From NCBI GenBank assembly GCA_946479895.1, contig CAMLHT010000105.1, positions 1 to 12,320 of the forward strand: a DNA stretch of 12,320 nucleotides, read 5' to 3'. A model generated the notes under the pieces. That model had not been told where the DNA came from. It did no database searches and was given only the letters and a program-made list of their open reading frames with translations. Made by a program: the position numbers and the translations under genes. How positions within the stretch are numbered: the stretch's first letter is position 1; each line of letters begins with the position of its first letter. Positions 5,998 to 12,320 of the stretch are shown in pieces. Origin of the DNA: an uncultured Gemmatimonadota bacterium (GTDB lineage: Bacteria; Gemmatimonadota; Gemmatimonadetes; Gemmatimonadales; Gemmatimonadaceae).

Positions 5998-7350
5998 TCA
6001 GCCGCGGAGTGCCTGCTCCGCGGCCCGACGCCCGGTGGCGATCGCGCCATGCACGGTGCCGGTGCGTCCCTCGGGATCTGCCGCCTCACCCGCGAAGAAC
6101 AGCGTTCCCTCCACCGGTCGCGCGAGGCGCGCCGGCGCGTCGTCGCCGCCGACCCGCGAATACGAATAGGCGCCCCGGGAGAACGGATCGGAGATCCAGT
6201 CGTGCAGATGCGACGACACCAGGTGCTTTCGCAGGCTCGCGACGGTGGTGGGCAGCAGCTTCGCGAGTGAGCGCAGGGCAGCCGCCTCGAGCTCGTCGCC
6301 GCTCCGGCCGGCCAGCTGAAGCGCCTTCGGCCCGCCGCACCACCCGACGAGGAGCGGTGACCGCACCGGGTACGTCGTCCACCAGATCGGAAAGTCCACG
6401 TCGCTCGTGCCGTGCAGGAACGAGAGCGTGTCCAGTCGCTCATCGCCCGCCGCCGCCGCGAACCGCTTCGACGTCCAGAACGGCTCGTCGAACCGGAGGC
6501 CGATGCGCATCACGCTGCCCATCGCGAGATCGGATATCGCTAACCGCTTCGAGGCGATCGGTGGATCGAACGCGATCGCTCCGCGCTCGCCGGCGGGAGC
6601 GGCGAGCACGCCCACCGGCACCGTGACGATCGCCGCGCGGCCGCGCACCATCCGGCCTCCCTCCAGCCGGACGACCACTCCGCCGCGCTTCCACTCCACG
6701 CGCTCCACCCCGGACCGGAGCCGGATGCGGCCGCGAATGCCCTCGGCGAGCGCGTCGACGATCGAGTCGTAGCCGTCGAGCACCCGGCCGATGCGCCGCT
6801 CCCGCACGTCCCCGCGCGGGCTGCCGCCCGCCGCGAGCGCCCGCTCGCTGATGATGTCCGGGCTCGCGGCGTGAAAGCCCCGCACGTATTGCAGGGCCAG
6901 CGCGCGGTCGTCGGCATCGAGTGACGTGTTCCGCGCGATCGCCTCGGCGAAAGTGCGGTCGGGCTCCCGCTCCTCGTCGAGGCGCCGCATGACCTTGTCG
7001 AGCCGCTCCCAGAAATCGTCCAGCACGCGCAGCTCGCCACCGCGGGACCGCCACCGCCGGCCCGCGATGTCCACCACGCGCAGGCCTTCCTCGGCGGCCA
7101 GGTCGATCACCTCCGTCGCGTCCCCGTGGGTGAATTCCGCCCCCAGCTCCACGGGCACCTCCAGTCCCCGGGGATGCGTGGTGAACACCCGGCCCCCGAT
7201 GCGCGGGCGCGCCTCGAGAATGGTGAACGGAACGCCCGCCTCGCGCAGGGACTGCCCGGCGGCGAGCCCCGCGACACCGGCCCCGACGATGACTACTTGG
7301 CCCGAACGGCCCCCTCTATGTTTCCGGAACACACGCTTTGTGGAGCTCAT
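5998..7350 (-). CDS. FAD-dependent amine oxidase (flavin monoamine oxidase family)
   Basis: Flavoprotein of 450 aa of the amine oxidase family, oxidising an amine to an imine with H2O2 release; substrate unknown. The FAD fold is clear: VVIVGAGVAGLAAG (residues 19-32), ribose-binding Glu46 (LEARPRIGGRVF, GG motif at 52-53), and the C-terminal LFFAGEAADPEGRTGTVHG with ATGRRAAEQAL. FDEPFW and PLLVGWCGGPKALQL are typical of bacterial members. Arg282 sits where many relatives carry the active-site lysine. No signal peptide or membrane anchor. ATG 7350 lacks a Shine-Dalgarno; an in-frame GTG at 7374 has GGTGG about 7 nt upstream and would add eight residues and overlap the divergent gene. The open frame extends further upstream, antisense to that gene, and is not believed. 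The start is 3 bp from the divergent ABM gene. Confidence 0.9.
   Translation of the reverse strand: MSSTKRVFRKHRGGRSGQVVIVGAGVAGLAAGQSLREAGVPFTILEARPRIGGRVFTTHPRGLEVPVELGAEFTHGDATEVIDLAAEEGLRVVDIAGRRWRSRGGELRVLDDFWERLDKVMRRLDEEREPDRTFAEAIARNTSLDADDRALALQYVRGFHAASPDIISERALAAGGSPRGDVRERRIGRVLDGYDSIVDALAEGIRGRIRLRSGVERVEWKRGGVVVRLEGGRMVRGRAAIVTVPVGVLAAPAGERGAIAFDPPIASKRLAISDLAMGSVMRIGLRFDEPFWTSKRFAAAAGDERLDTLSFLHGTSDVDFPIWWTTYPVRSPLLVGWCGGPKALQLAGRSGDELEAAALRSLAKLLPTTVASLRKHLVSSHLHDWISDPFSRGAYSYSRVGGDDAPARLARPVEGTLFFAGEAADPEGRTGTVHGAIATGRRAAEQALRG
7342..7345 (+). promoter_or_regulatory. Shine-Dalgarno of the ABM-like gene, lying inside the divergent amine oxidase gene
   Basis: GGAG stands 8 nt before ATG 7354. 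It falls within the first codons of the amine oxidase on the other strand, so initiation signals of one gene occupy coding sequence of its divergent neighbour. It supports ATG 7354 over the longer upstream frame, which starts at 7126. Confidence 0.6.
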
Positions 7351-7353
7351 GAG

Positions 7354-7680
7354 ATGATCGGCAGAATCTGGCACGGATGGACCACCCGTGAGGACGCGGA
7401 TGCTTACCAGGACATGCTCAACTCGGACGTCCTGCCCGGCATCCACCGCGTCAAGGGATACCGCGGAGCGTACGTGTTGCGTCGCGAGGACGGCGATGAG
7501 GTCGAGTTCATGACGATGACGATCTTCGACAACCTCGATGCCGTGAAGCAATTCGCGGGCGAGGATTACACGAAGCCCATCGTGCAGGGCCTGGCCCAGC
7601 GACTGCTGCGCCGCACCGACGCGCGGGCGACGCACTACGAGATCTGCATGACGCCGCATCAGACCGCGCCGAAGGGATAG
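7354..7680 (+). CDS. Antibiotic biosynthesis monooxygenase (ABM)-like protein
   Basis: Protein of 108 aa with the dimeric ferredoxin-like fold expected of the ABM family: a first strand MIGRIWHGWT, a helix DADAYQDMLNSDVLPGI, the strand pair GYRGAYVLRRED and EVEFMTMTIFD, a helix LDAVKQFAGEDYTKPIV, and a last strand ATHYEIC. The family includes YgiN-type quinol monooxygenases and haem-degrading enzymes; which applies here is not decidable, but the neighbouring ring-cleaving dioxygenase favours a quinone-related role. ATG 7354 follows a GGAG by 8 nt; the frame continues upstream only as antisense of the amine oxidase. The dioxygenase begins 4 bp after its stop and has its ribosome site in this gene's last codons, so the two form an operon. 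Length is normal for the family. Confidence 0.85.
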   Translation: MIGRIWHGWTTREDADAYQDMLNSDVLPGIHRVKGYRGAYVLRREDGDEVEFMTMTIFDNLDAVKQFAGEDYTKPIVQGLAQRLLRRTDARATHYEICMTPHQTAPKG

Positions 7681-7684
7681 CGCG

Positions 7685-8620
7685 ATGATCACCGGGATCC
7701 ACCACATCACCTGCATCGCCGGGGACGCCCAGGAGAACCTCGACTTCTATGCCGGCGTGCTCGGGATGCGCCTGGTGAAGAAGAGCGTGAACCAGGACTC
7801 GCCGGATACGTACCACCTGTTCTTCGCGGACGGCGACGCGCATCCCGGCACCGACCTCACCTTCTTTCCCTGGCCGGGCATGCCTCGCGGACGCGACGGC
7901 ACCGGCCTCGCCGCCGAGATCTCGCTCGCCGTCCCGGCCGGGTCGCTGGAGTACTGGATCGACCGGCTGACGCAGAATGGCGTCGCCGTCGGGGCGATCG
8001 AGTCGCGGCGCGGCGACCGCGCGCTGCCCCTCTCCGACCCGCATGGGCTCCGCCTCGCGCTCGTCGAGACCACCGACGAGCGGGAGTTCACGCCCTGGGC
8101 GAGGAGCGCCGTTCCCGCCGACCGGCAGATCATCGGCCTCCACGCGGTGCGGCTCAACGAGCGCGACCTGCGGTTGTGCGAAACGTTCCTCACCCAGGTC
8201 CTCGGCTTCGTGAACATGGGCGAGGAAGACGGCTGGCATCGATTCGGTATCGCCGGCGGCGGATCGGGAGCGCACCTCGAGATTCGCGAGCAGCCGGACG
8301 TGCCGCGTGGCCAGTGGGGCGTCGGCTCGATGCATCACGTCGCGTGGCGGGTGCCCGACGACGCCGCGGAGATCGCGGTGCGGGAAAAGGTCGCGCTGGC
8401 CCATCGCCGGCCGACCGAAGTCATCGACCGGTTCTGGTTCAAGTCGGTCTACTTCCTCGAGCCGGGCGGCGTGCTCTTCGAGCTCGCCACCGACGGGCCG
8501 GGCTTCGCCGTGGACGAGGAGATGGAAGCCCTTGGCGAGCGGCTGGTGCTGCCGCCGTGGCTCGAGAGCAGCCGCAACGAGATCGAGAAGGCGCTCCCGA
8601 AGCTGGAGCACGTGCCCTGA
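7685..8620 (+). CDS. Ring-cleaving dioxygenase, VOC superfamily (MhqO/PcpA-like)
   Basis: Extradiol-type dioxygenase of 311 aa with tandem vicinal-oxygen-chelate modules, similar to hydroquinone dioxygenases (PcpA, LinE) and to MhqA/MhqO proteins that detoxify quinols. The first module begins GIHHITCIAGDAQENLDFYAGVLGMRLVK-like, with iron ligand His7 (or His6); the second module starts near GLHAVRLNERDLRLCE. Further ligands are His217/His218 in GSMHHVAWRV and Glu266 in VLFELATDGPGF. These give the His-His-Glu triad expected for Fe(II). ATG 7685 has AAGGGA at 7672-7677, 7 nt upstream. It is the second gene of the operon with the ABM-like protein. Its last 182 bp are also read on the opposite strand as the tail of the histidine kinase. 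The natural substrate cannot be told from sequence. Confidence 0.9.
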   Translation: MITGIHHITCIAGDAQENLDFYAGVLGMRLVKKSVNQDSPDTYHLFFADGDAHPGTDLTFFPWPGMPRGRDGTGLAAEISLAVPAGSLEYWIDRLTQNGVAVGAIESRRGDRALPLSDPHGLRLALVETTDEREFTPWARSAVPADRQIIGLHAVRLNERDLRLCETFLTQVLGFVNMGEEDGWHRFGIAGGGSGAHLEIREQPDVPRGQWGVGSMHHVAWRVPDDAAEIAVREKVALAHRRPTEVIDRFWFKSVYFLEPGGVLFELATDGPGFAVDEEMEALGERLVLPPWLESSRNEIEKALPKLEHVP

Positions 8621-10235
8621 GTGCGGCGGGCCCCGCACCCCCGGGGCGCGACGTGGGTGGGGTACGCGGCACCCAGAAGGTGGTTTCCTTGCCCCACGCG
8701 CTCGTGACCGACAGCTCCCCGCCCATCGCCCGGGCGAGGTCGCGCGAGATCGCCAGGCCGAGTCCCGTCCCTTCGTGCGGCGTCGTGAGCGACCGCCCGA
8801 CCTGCACGAACGGCTCGAAGATCGCCGCGAGCTTGTCCGCGGGAATGCCGACGCCGGTGTCGCGGACGCGCAGCCCCGCGCGGTCCTGGTCGACGAATGA
8901 CGACACGTGGATCTCGCCGTGCGCCGTGAACTTCGCCGCGTTCGACAGGAGGTTGAGCAGCACCTGCTCGAGCTTTCCGCGGTCGGCCTGCACCACGACC
9001 GGGCCGACGTCCGTCGAGATGCGGATGCCCTTCCCCTCCACCTGCGGCACGATCATCGGCACCACGGCGTCGACGACCTCGCGCAGGGAGACGGCCCGGA
9101 TGTCGTAGCTCACCTGCCCGGCTTCGATGCGGCTGAAGTTCAGGATGTCGTTGATGATCCCGAGCAGGTGCTGCTGGCTGCGGCGGATTCGGTCGAGGTA
9201 TTCGCCCTGTTCGGAGGAGACGGTGCCACCGAGGCCCATGCTCAGCAGCTCCGCGTATCCGCCGATCGCGTTCAGCGGCGTGCGCAGCTCATGGCTCATC
9301 GCGGTGAGGAAATCGGACTTCGCCTTGTTCGCGCTTTCCGCCGCGGCCACGCGGCGCGCGTCGGCGAGTGATCGCTCCATGGCCTCGCGGCGCTCGCTCA
9401 GGTCGCGGGTGACCTTGGCGTAGCCCACGATCTTCCCCTCCGAATCGTAGATCGCGGTGATGACGACGTTCGACCAGAAGCGCTCGCCGTTCTTGCGGAG
9501 GCGCCAGCCCTCTTCCTCGAAGCGTCCGTCGCGGCGGACGACCTCGAGCTCGTGCTCGGGCTTGTGCGCCGCATTGTCCTCGGCCGGATAGAAGACCGAG
9601 AAATGCTTTCCGATGATCTCGTCGCTGCTGTAGCCGCTGATGCGCTGGGCCCCGGCGTTCCAGGTCGCGACCCGGCCTTCGAGGTCGAGCGTGAAGATGC
9701 CGTAGTCGCGGACGTTCTCGATCAGCAGCCGGAACCGCTCCTCGCTGCCGCGCAGGCGCTCCTCCGCCATGCGCCGCTCCGTCAGGTCGCGCGTGACCTT
9801 CGCGAACCCGACGAGCGTTCCCGACTTGTCGCGCAGGGCGGTGATGACGACGTTCGCCCAGAAGCGCGTCCCATCCTTCCGCAGGCGCCACCCTTCGTCC
9901 TCGAAGCGTCCGTCGCGGGTGGCCAGCTCCAGCTCCGTCTCCGGCCAGTGGCGATCGCGGTCGGGCTTGGTGTAGAAGACGGAAAAGTGCTGGCCGATGA
10001 TCTCCGCGGCGGTGTAGCCCTTGAACCGCTCCGCGCCCGGATTCCAGGTCAGGATGTGTCCACTGGGGTCCAGCGCGAAGATCGCGTAGTCGCGGACACT
10101 CTCGACGAGGAGTCGGTACAGCCCTTCGCCTTCGGACGACACGAGCCCGCGTCCGCGGTCACTGGCCAGACTCGCGGCGGCGCGGGTTCCTTCGATCGTG
10201 TTGTCCCTGATTTCGGCCGTGGGCTTGTCGGTCAC
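8439..10235 (-). CDS. PAS-PAS sensor histidine kinase, soluble, orphan
   Basis: Histidine kinase of 598 aa with no membrane segment, so a cytoplasmic sensor. Domains: PAS1 about residues 40-155, PAS2 about 168-283 (near copies, 128 residues apart, both with GxHFSVFY and EGWRLRK.G.RFW.NVVITA), HisKA with phospho-acceptor His315 in AMSHELRTPLNA, then an ATPase domain with N box NLLSNAAKF, G1 DTGVGIPADK, F box IFEPF and G2 GTGLGLAISRDLARAMGG. The domain ends near residue 523; the following 75 residues are Arg/Pro/Ala/Ser-rich, and about 60 of them are read antisense to the dioxygenase gene. Start: GTG 10235 is preferred (GGA 5 nt upstream, after the likely promoter); the frame is open to an ATG at 10349, but that lies in the pilC terminator stem. 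GTG at residue 32 is another option. No response regulator gene is adjacent. Confidence 0.88.
   Translation of the reverse strand: MTDKPTAEIRDNTIEGTRAAASLASDRGRGLVSSEGEGLYRLLVESVRDYAIFALDPSGHILTWNPGAERFKGYTAAEIIGQHFSVFYTKPDRDRHWPETELELATRDGRFEDEGWRLRKDGTRFWANVVITALRDKSGTLVGFAKVTRDLTERRMAEERLRGSEERFRLLIENVRDYGIFTLDLEGRVATWNAGAQRISGYSSDEIIGKHFSVFYPAEDNAAHKPEHELEVVRRDGRFEEEGWRLRKNGERFWSNVVITAIYDSEGKIVGYAKVTRDLSERREAMERSLADARRVAAAESANKAKSDFLTAMSHELRTPLNAIGGYAELLSMGLGGTVSSEQGEYLDRIRRSQQHLLGIINDILNFSRIEAGQVSYDIRAVSLREVVDAVVPMIVPQVEGKGIRISTDVGPVVVQADRGKLEQVLLNLLSNAAKFTAHGEIHVSSFVDQDRAGLRVRDTGVGIPADKLAAIFEPFVQVGRSLTTPHEGTGLGLAISRDLARAMGGELSVTSAWGKETTFWVPRTPPTSRPGGAGPAALRARAPASGAPSRSRCGCSRATAAAPAARQGLPSPRPRRSPARRWRARRARRPARGSRPT
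9351..10118 (-). repeat. Tandem 384-bp duplication encoding the two PAS domains
   Basis: Two units of 384 bp (9735-10118 and 9351-9734, 128 codons each) encode PAS1 and PAS2 of the kinase. Similarity is visible in DNA as well as protein: for example GTGATGACGACGTTCG at 9457 and 9841, and TCCTCGAAGCGTCCGTCGCG about 60 bp after each. Nearly identical protein stretches such as DGRFE(D/E)EGWRLRK(D/N)G and VG(F/Y)AKVTRDL(T/S)ERR show a relatively recent internal duplication. Confidence 0.8.
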
Positions 10236-10257
10236 TTTTTCCGGCTGCGCGGCGGGG

Positions 10258-10285
10258 AAGATGGCTGTAAGGGCGGGGAGGTCAA
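10258..10285 (-). promoter_or_regulatory. Candidate sigma-70 promoter of the histidine kinase
   Basis: Reading the minus strand, TTGACC (10285-10280) matches five of six bases of the -35 box, followed after 16 nt by CATCTT (10263-10258), a weak -10 with three matches. It lies downstream of the pilC terminator and about 23 bp before GTG 10235. The kinase needs its own promoter in this interval because the terminator separates it from pilC, which is the main support; the -10 itself is poor. Confidence 0.3.
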
Positions 10286-10335
10286 ACCAGCCAACGTGCA
10301 GCAAATCGTGCGCCACAGACGGACTCAGCCATAAA

Positions 10336-10370
10336 AAAGAGGGCCCCATCGCCAGGATGGGGCCCTCTTT
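10336..10370 (-). terminator. Rho-independent terminator of the pilT-pilC transcript
   Basis: Perfect 14-bp stem (10336-10349 with 10357-10370, containing GAGGGCCCCAT), extended by one C-G pair, with a 5-nt inner loop. On the minus strand it is followed at once by a run of six T (10338-10333 overlapping the stem base). It begins 17 bp after the pilC stop. The plus-strand side has only three T, so it acts mainly for the minus strand. Confidence 0.92.
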
Positions 10371-10387
10371 CCGGGTGGCGCGACCGA

Positions 10388-11584
10388 TCAGCCGGCCGTG
10401 CTCACCATGTCGAAGATCGGCAGGTACATCGCCACCACCATGCCGCCGACCACGATGCCGAGGAACACGATCATCATCGGCTCCATCATGGCCATGAGGC
10501 CGCCAACCGCGGCGTCCACCTCGTCGTCGTAGAAGTCCGCGATCTTCGTGAGCATCTCGTCCAGTCCGCCGGTCTGCTCGCCGACGTTGATCATCGAGAT
10601 GACCATCGGAGGGAACACCGCGGACTTCTTGAGCGGCGCCGAGATGGTGTCACCGCCGGCGATGGACGCGCGGGATTCCATGATCGCGTCGTGAATGACG
10701 CGGTTGCCGGACGTCTTCGCCGTGATCTCGAGGCCCTCGAGGATCGACACGCCGGATGAGATCAGCGTGCCCAGCGTGCGGGTGAAGCGCGACACGGCGG
10801 ACTTGCGCACCACGTCGCCGAGGACCGGCAGCCGCAGCATGAGCTTGTCGACGGCCATCGTGCCGGCCGGCGTCGCGTGCCACGTCTTGAACACCCGCGA
10901 GCCGATGAAGCCGCCGAGGCCCATCGCCCACCAGTACGCCTGGAGGAACGCCGACATGCCGATGACGACCTGCGTCGGGAACGGCAGCGGAACGCCGGCC
11001 TCCTTGAACATCTTCTCGAAGGTCGGGATCACGAAGAAGAGCAGCGCGCTGATCGCGAGTCCGGCGACGGTGAAGATGACGCCCGGGTAGATCATGGCGC
11101 CCTTCACCTTGCGGGCGAGGGCGTCGTTCTTCTCGATGAAGACCGCGAGGCGGAGCAGGATGGTGTCGAGGATACCGCCGGCCTCACCGGCCGACACCAT
11201 GTTCACGTACAGCTCGTTGAACGCCTTGGGATGCTTGCGCAGCGCGTCGGCCAGCGTGTTGCCCGACTCCACGTCGTAGACGACCTGCTTCGTGATGTCC
11301 TTGAGCGCCGGGTTCTCGCTCTGCTCGGAGAGGATGCTGAGCGCCTGCACGAGCGGCAGGCCGGCGTTGATCATCGTCGAGAACTGGCGCGTGAAGATGA
11401 CGATGTCGCGCATCTTGATCGCGCCGGCCCGCTTCTTCTTCTCGGCGCCGCCCTCGTCGACCTTGAGAACCTGCAGCTTCTGCTTGCGAAGCTGGTTCAT
11501 CACCTCGTCGCGATTGGGCGCCTCGATGGTCGCCTGCTGCATCTGGCCCTTCACGTCGCGGGCCGTGTACGTAAATGTCGGCAT
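10388..11584 (-). CDS. pilC: Type IV pilus inner-membrane platform protein PilC
   Basis: PilC/GspF-family protein of 398 aa, the normal length, which anchors the pilus assembly and retraction motors at the inner membrane. The N-terminus (PTFTYTARDVKGQMQQATIEA) is the usual soluble start of PilC. Two T2SSF domains follow: about residues 63-186 (FTRQFSTMINAGLPLVQAL, SAGEAGGILD) and 265-388 (SRFTRTLGTLISSGVSILEGLE, INVGEQTGGLDEML). Membrane segments lie near 165-188, 208-228 and 370-391. ATG 11584 has a GGAG 6 nt upstream (11591-11594). The gene is the last one before an intrinsic terminator and is preceded by pilT on the same strand, with a 128-bp spacer occupied by 7-bp repeats. All conserved motifs are intact. 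Confidence 0.96.
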   Translation of the reverse strand: MPTFTYTARDVKGQMQQATIEAPNRDEVMNQLRKQKLQVLKVDEGGAEKKKRAGAIKMRDIVIFTRQFSTMINAGLPLVQALSILSEQSENPALKDITKQVVYDVESGNTLADALRKHPKAFNELYVNMVSAGEAGGILDTILLRLAVFIEKNDALARKVKGAMIYPGVIFTVAGLAISALLFFVIPTFEKMFKEAGVPLPFPTQVVIGMSAFLQAYWWAMGLGGFIGSRVFKTWHATPAGTMAVDKLMLRLPVLGDVVRKSAVSRFTRTLGTLISSGVSILEGLEITAKTSGNRVIHDAIMESRASIAGGDTISAPLKKSAVFPPMVISMINVGEQTGGLDEMLTKIADFYDDEVDAAVGGLMAMMEPMMIVFLGIVVGGMVVAMYLPIFDMVSTAG

Positions 11585-11590
11585 TACTGT

Positions 11591-11594
11591 CTCC
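11591..11594 (-). promoter_or_regulatory. Shine-Dalgarno of pilC
   Basis: GGAG on the minus strand, 6 nt before ATG 11584, fixing the pilC start. It lies just downstream (in transcript order) of the heptamer repeat array, close enough for structure in the array to affect ribosome access. Confidence 0.7.
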
Positions 11595-11610
11595 GATTGT
11601 CAGCGAGTCG

Positions 11611-11704
11611 TCCGTAGTCGGTAGATCGTAGACCGTAGACGGTAGACCGTAGTCCGTAGAGGCCTGCGTTCCACGTTCTACGCACTACACTCTACGGTCT
11701 ACCT
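11611..11704. repeat. Array of 7-bp NNNGTAG repeats with an inverted counterpart, between pilT and pilC
   Basis: From 11611 to 11659 seven uninterrupted heptamers end in GTAG: TCCGTAG, TCGGTAG, ATCGTAG, ACCGTAG, ACGGTAG, ACCGTAG, TCCGTAG. After a 16-bp gap, about 11676-11704 holds the same unit in reverse orientation; read on the minus strand the heptamers are AGGTAG(A)-phased: GGTAG, ACCGTAG, AGTGTAG, TGCGTAG, then decaying copies. 11641-11652 and 11692-11703 are a perfect 12-bp inverted repeat (GGTAGACCGTAG). It fills most of the spacer between the pilT stop and pilC start and has no coding frame of note. Confidence 0.9.
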
Positions 11705-11712
11705 TCTGCCAG

Positions 11713-12320
11713 CTACTTCTTCACGGCGCCCTTGCCGTCTTCCGCCGGCTGCATGCCCATCATGCGCATGAGCTCCCCCTGGTCGCTCGACGCCCGCAGG
11801 CAGTCGTCGGCCGTCACCTGCTTGGTGATGTAGAGCTGGTAGAGCGCGTCGTTCATCGTCTGCATGCCGAACTTCTTGCCGGCCTGCATGGACGAGTAGA
11901 TCTGGTGGATCTTGTCGTCACGGATCAGGGCGCGGATGGCGCCCGTCATGACGAGGATCTCGGCCGCCATCACGCGGCCGCCGCCGATCTTCGGCAGCAG
12001 CGTCTGGGTGACGATGCCCTCGAGGCAGAAGGCGAGCTGCGCGCGCACCTGGGACTGCTGGTGGCTCGGGAAGACGTCGATGATGCGGTTGATCGACTCG
12101 GCCGCCGAGTTCGTGTGGAGCGTCGCGAAGGCCAGGTGGCCCGTCTCGGCAATCGTGAGACCGGCGTGGATCGTCTCGAGGTCGCGCATTTCGCCGATGA
12201 GCACGACGTCGGGATCCTGCCGCAACGCGTATTTCAGCGACGCGCCGAAGCTCTTCGTGTCCGTCCCGACCTCGCGCTGGTTGACGATGCAGCCCTGGTG
12301 GGTGTGGATGAACTCGATCG
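11713..12320 (-). CDS. pilT: Type IV pilus retraction ATPase PilT, N-terminus off window
   Basis: C-terminal 201 residues of the PilT hexameric ATPase, which powers pilus retraction. Present: the end of the Asp box region (IEFIHTHQGCIVNQREVG), Walker B VVLIGEMRDLET, the His box GHLAFATLHTNSA, and the C-terminal AIRALIRDDKIHQIYSSMQ, matching the AIRNLIRE motif characteristic of PilT, then GKKFGMQTMNDALYQLY. Walker A and the N-terminal PAS-like domain would lie beyond 12320; roughly 150 residues are missing. The tail ends in VKK before TAG at 11713. It is upstream of pilC and likely co-transcribed with it, the shared terminator being at 10336-10370. The AIRNLI-type motif favours PilT over PilU. 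Confidence 0.96.
   Translation of the reverse strand, partial: IEFIHTHQGCIVNQREVGTDTKSFGASLKYALRQDPDVVLIGEMRDLETIHAGLTIAETGHLAFATLHTNSAAESINRIIDVFPSHQQSQVRAQLAFCLEGIVTQTLLPKIGGGRVMAAEILVMTGAIRALIRDDKIHQIYSSMQAGKKFGMQTMNDALYQLYITKQVTADDCLRASSDQGELMRMMGMQPAEDGKGAVKK

Noticed and set aside
6001..6024. 9-bp GC-rich hairpin (GCCGCGGAG / CTCCGCGGC) at the end of the amine oxidase gene
   Set aside because: It lies inside the coding sequence just before the stop and has no T-run; chance in GC-rich coding DNA is as likely as a terminator.
5928..6443. Upstream extension of the small membrane protein frame
   Set aside because: It would overlap the amine oxidase C-terminus, and the added residues are low-complexity Arg/Ser; the membrane helix starts right after ATG 5927.
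5622..6626. Plus-strand frame of 334 codons across the membrane protein and amine oxidase
   Set aside because: Antisense to two better-supported minus-strand genes, and its product is Arg/Ala-rich without domains.
10236..10349. N-terminal extension of the kinase to ATG 10349
   Set aside because: That ATG lies within the pilC terminator stem, before the only plausible promoter, and the extra residues show no PAS similarity.
11611..11704. CRISPR-like array
   Set aside because: Units are 7 bp with no spacers, so it is a simple heptamer repeat and not CRISPR.

Overview
This is a GC-rich (about two-thirds GC by eye) bacterial chromosomal window with tightly packed genes, many of them divergent or convergent with almost no spacer. 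The lanthanide-type PQQ dehydrogenase lipoprotein, the secreted M28 metallopeptidase, the DUF969/DUF979/DUF2891 cluster and the type IVa pilus genes pilT-pilC would fit a Gemmatimonadota or Acidobacteriota-like soil bacterium. That placement is an impression from protein style; no rRNA or other marker gene is present.

Layout. (1) 1-1030, minus: 5' part of a PQQ-dependent alcohol dehydrogenase, made as a lipoprotein and cut by the window edge. (2) 1070-2659, plus: exported zinc peptidase of family M28, starting 39 bp from the dehydrogenase start. (3) 2672-2756: a perfect 22-bp inverted repeat with a second nested stem. (4) 2788-5431, plus: a three-gene operon (DUF969, DUF979, DUF2891) in which both junctions are ATGA overlaps. 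The first two are paired membrane proteins resembling a transporter; the third is a soluble protein of unknown function. (5) 5433-5927, minus: small single-pass membrane protein of unknown function. (6) 5998-7350, minus: FAD-dependent amine oxidase. Only 3 bp separate its ATG from (7) 7354-8620, plus: a two-gene operon of an antibiotic-biosynthesis-monooxygenase-like protein and a ring-cleaving VOC dioxygenase, together suggesting quinone or hydroquinone handling. (8) 8439-10235, minus: soluble histidine kinase with two duplicated PAS domains; its C-terminal tail is read antisense through the end of the dioxygenase gene. (9) 10336-10370: intrinsic terminator of the pilus genes. (10) 10388-12320, minus: pilC and, upstream of it, the 3' two-thirds of pilT; the spacer between them holds a striking array of 7-bp repeats with an inverted counterpart.

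No mobile element, phage gene, CRISPR array, tRNA or rRNA was seen. The most notable items are the pilT-pilC heptamer array, the long hairpin before the DUF969 operon, that operon as a possible undescribed uptake system, and the predicted lanthanide dependence of the dehydrogenase. No gap longer than 300 bases lacks a gene.
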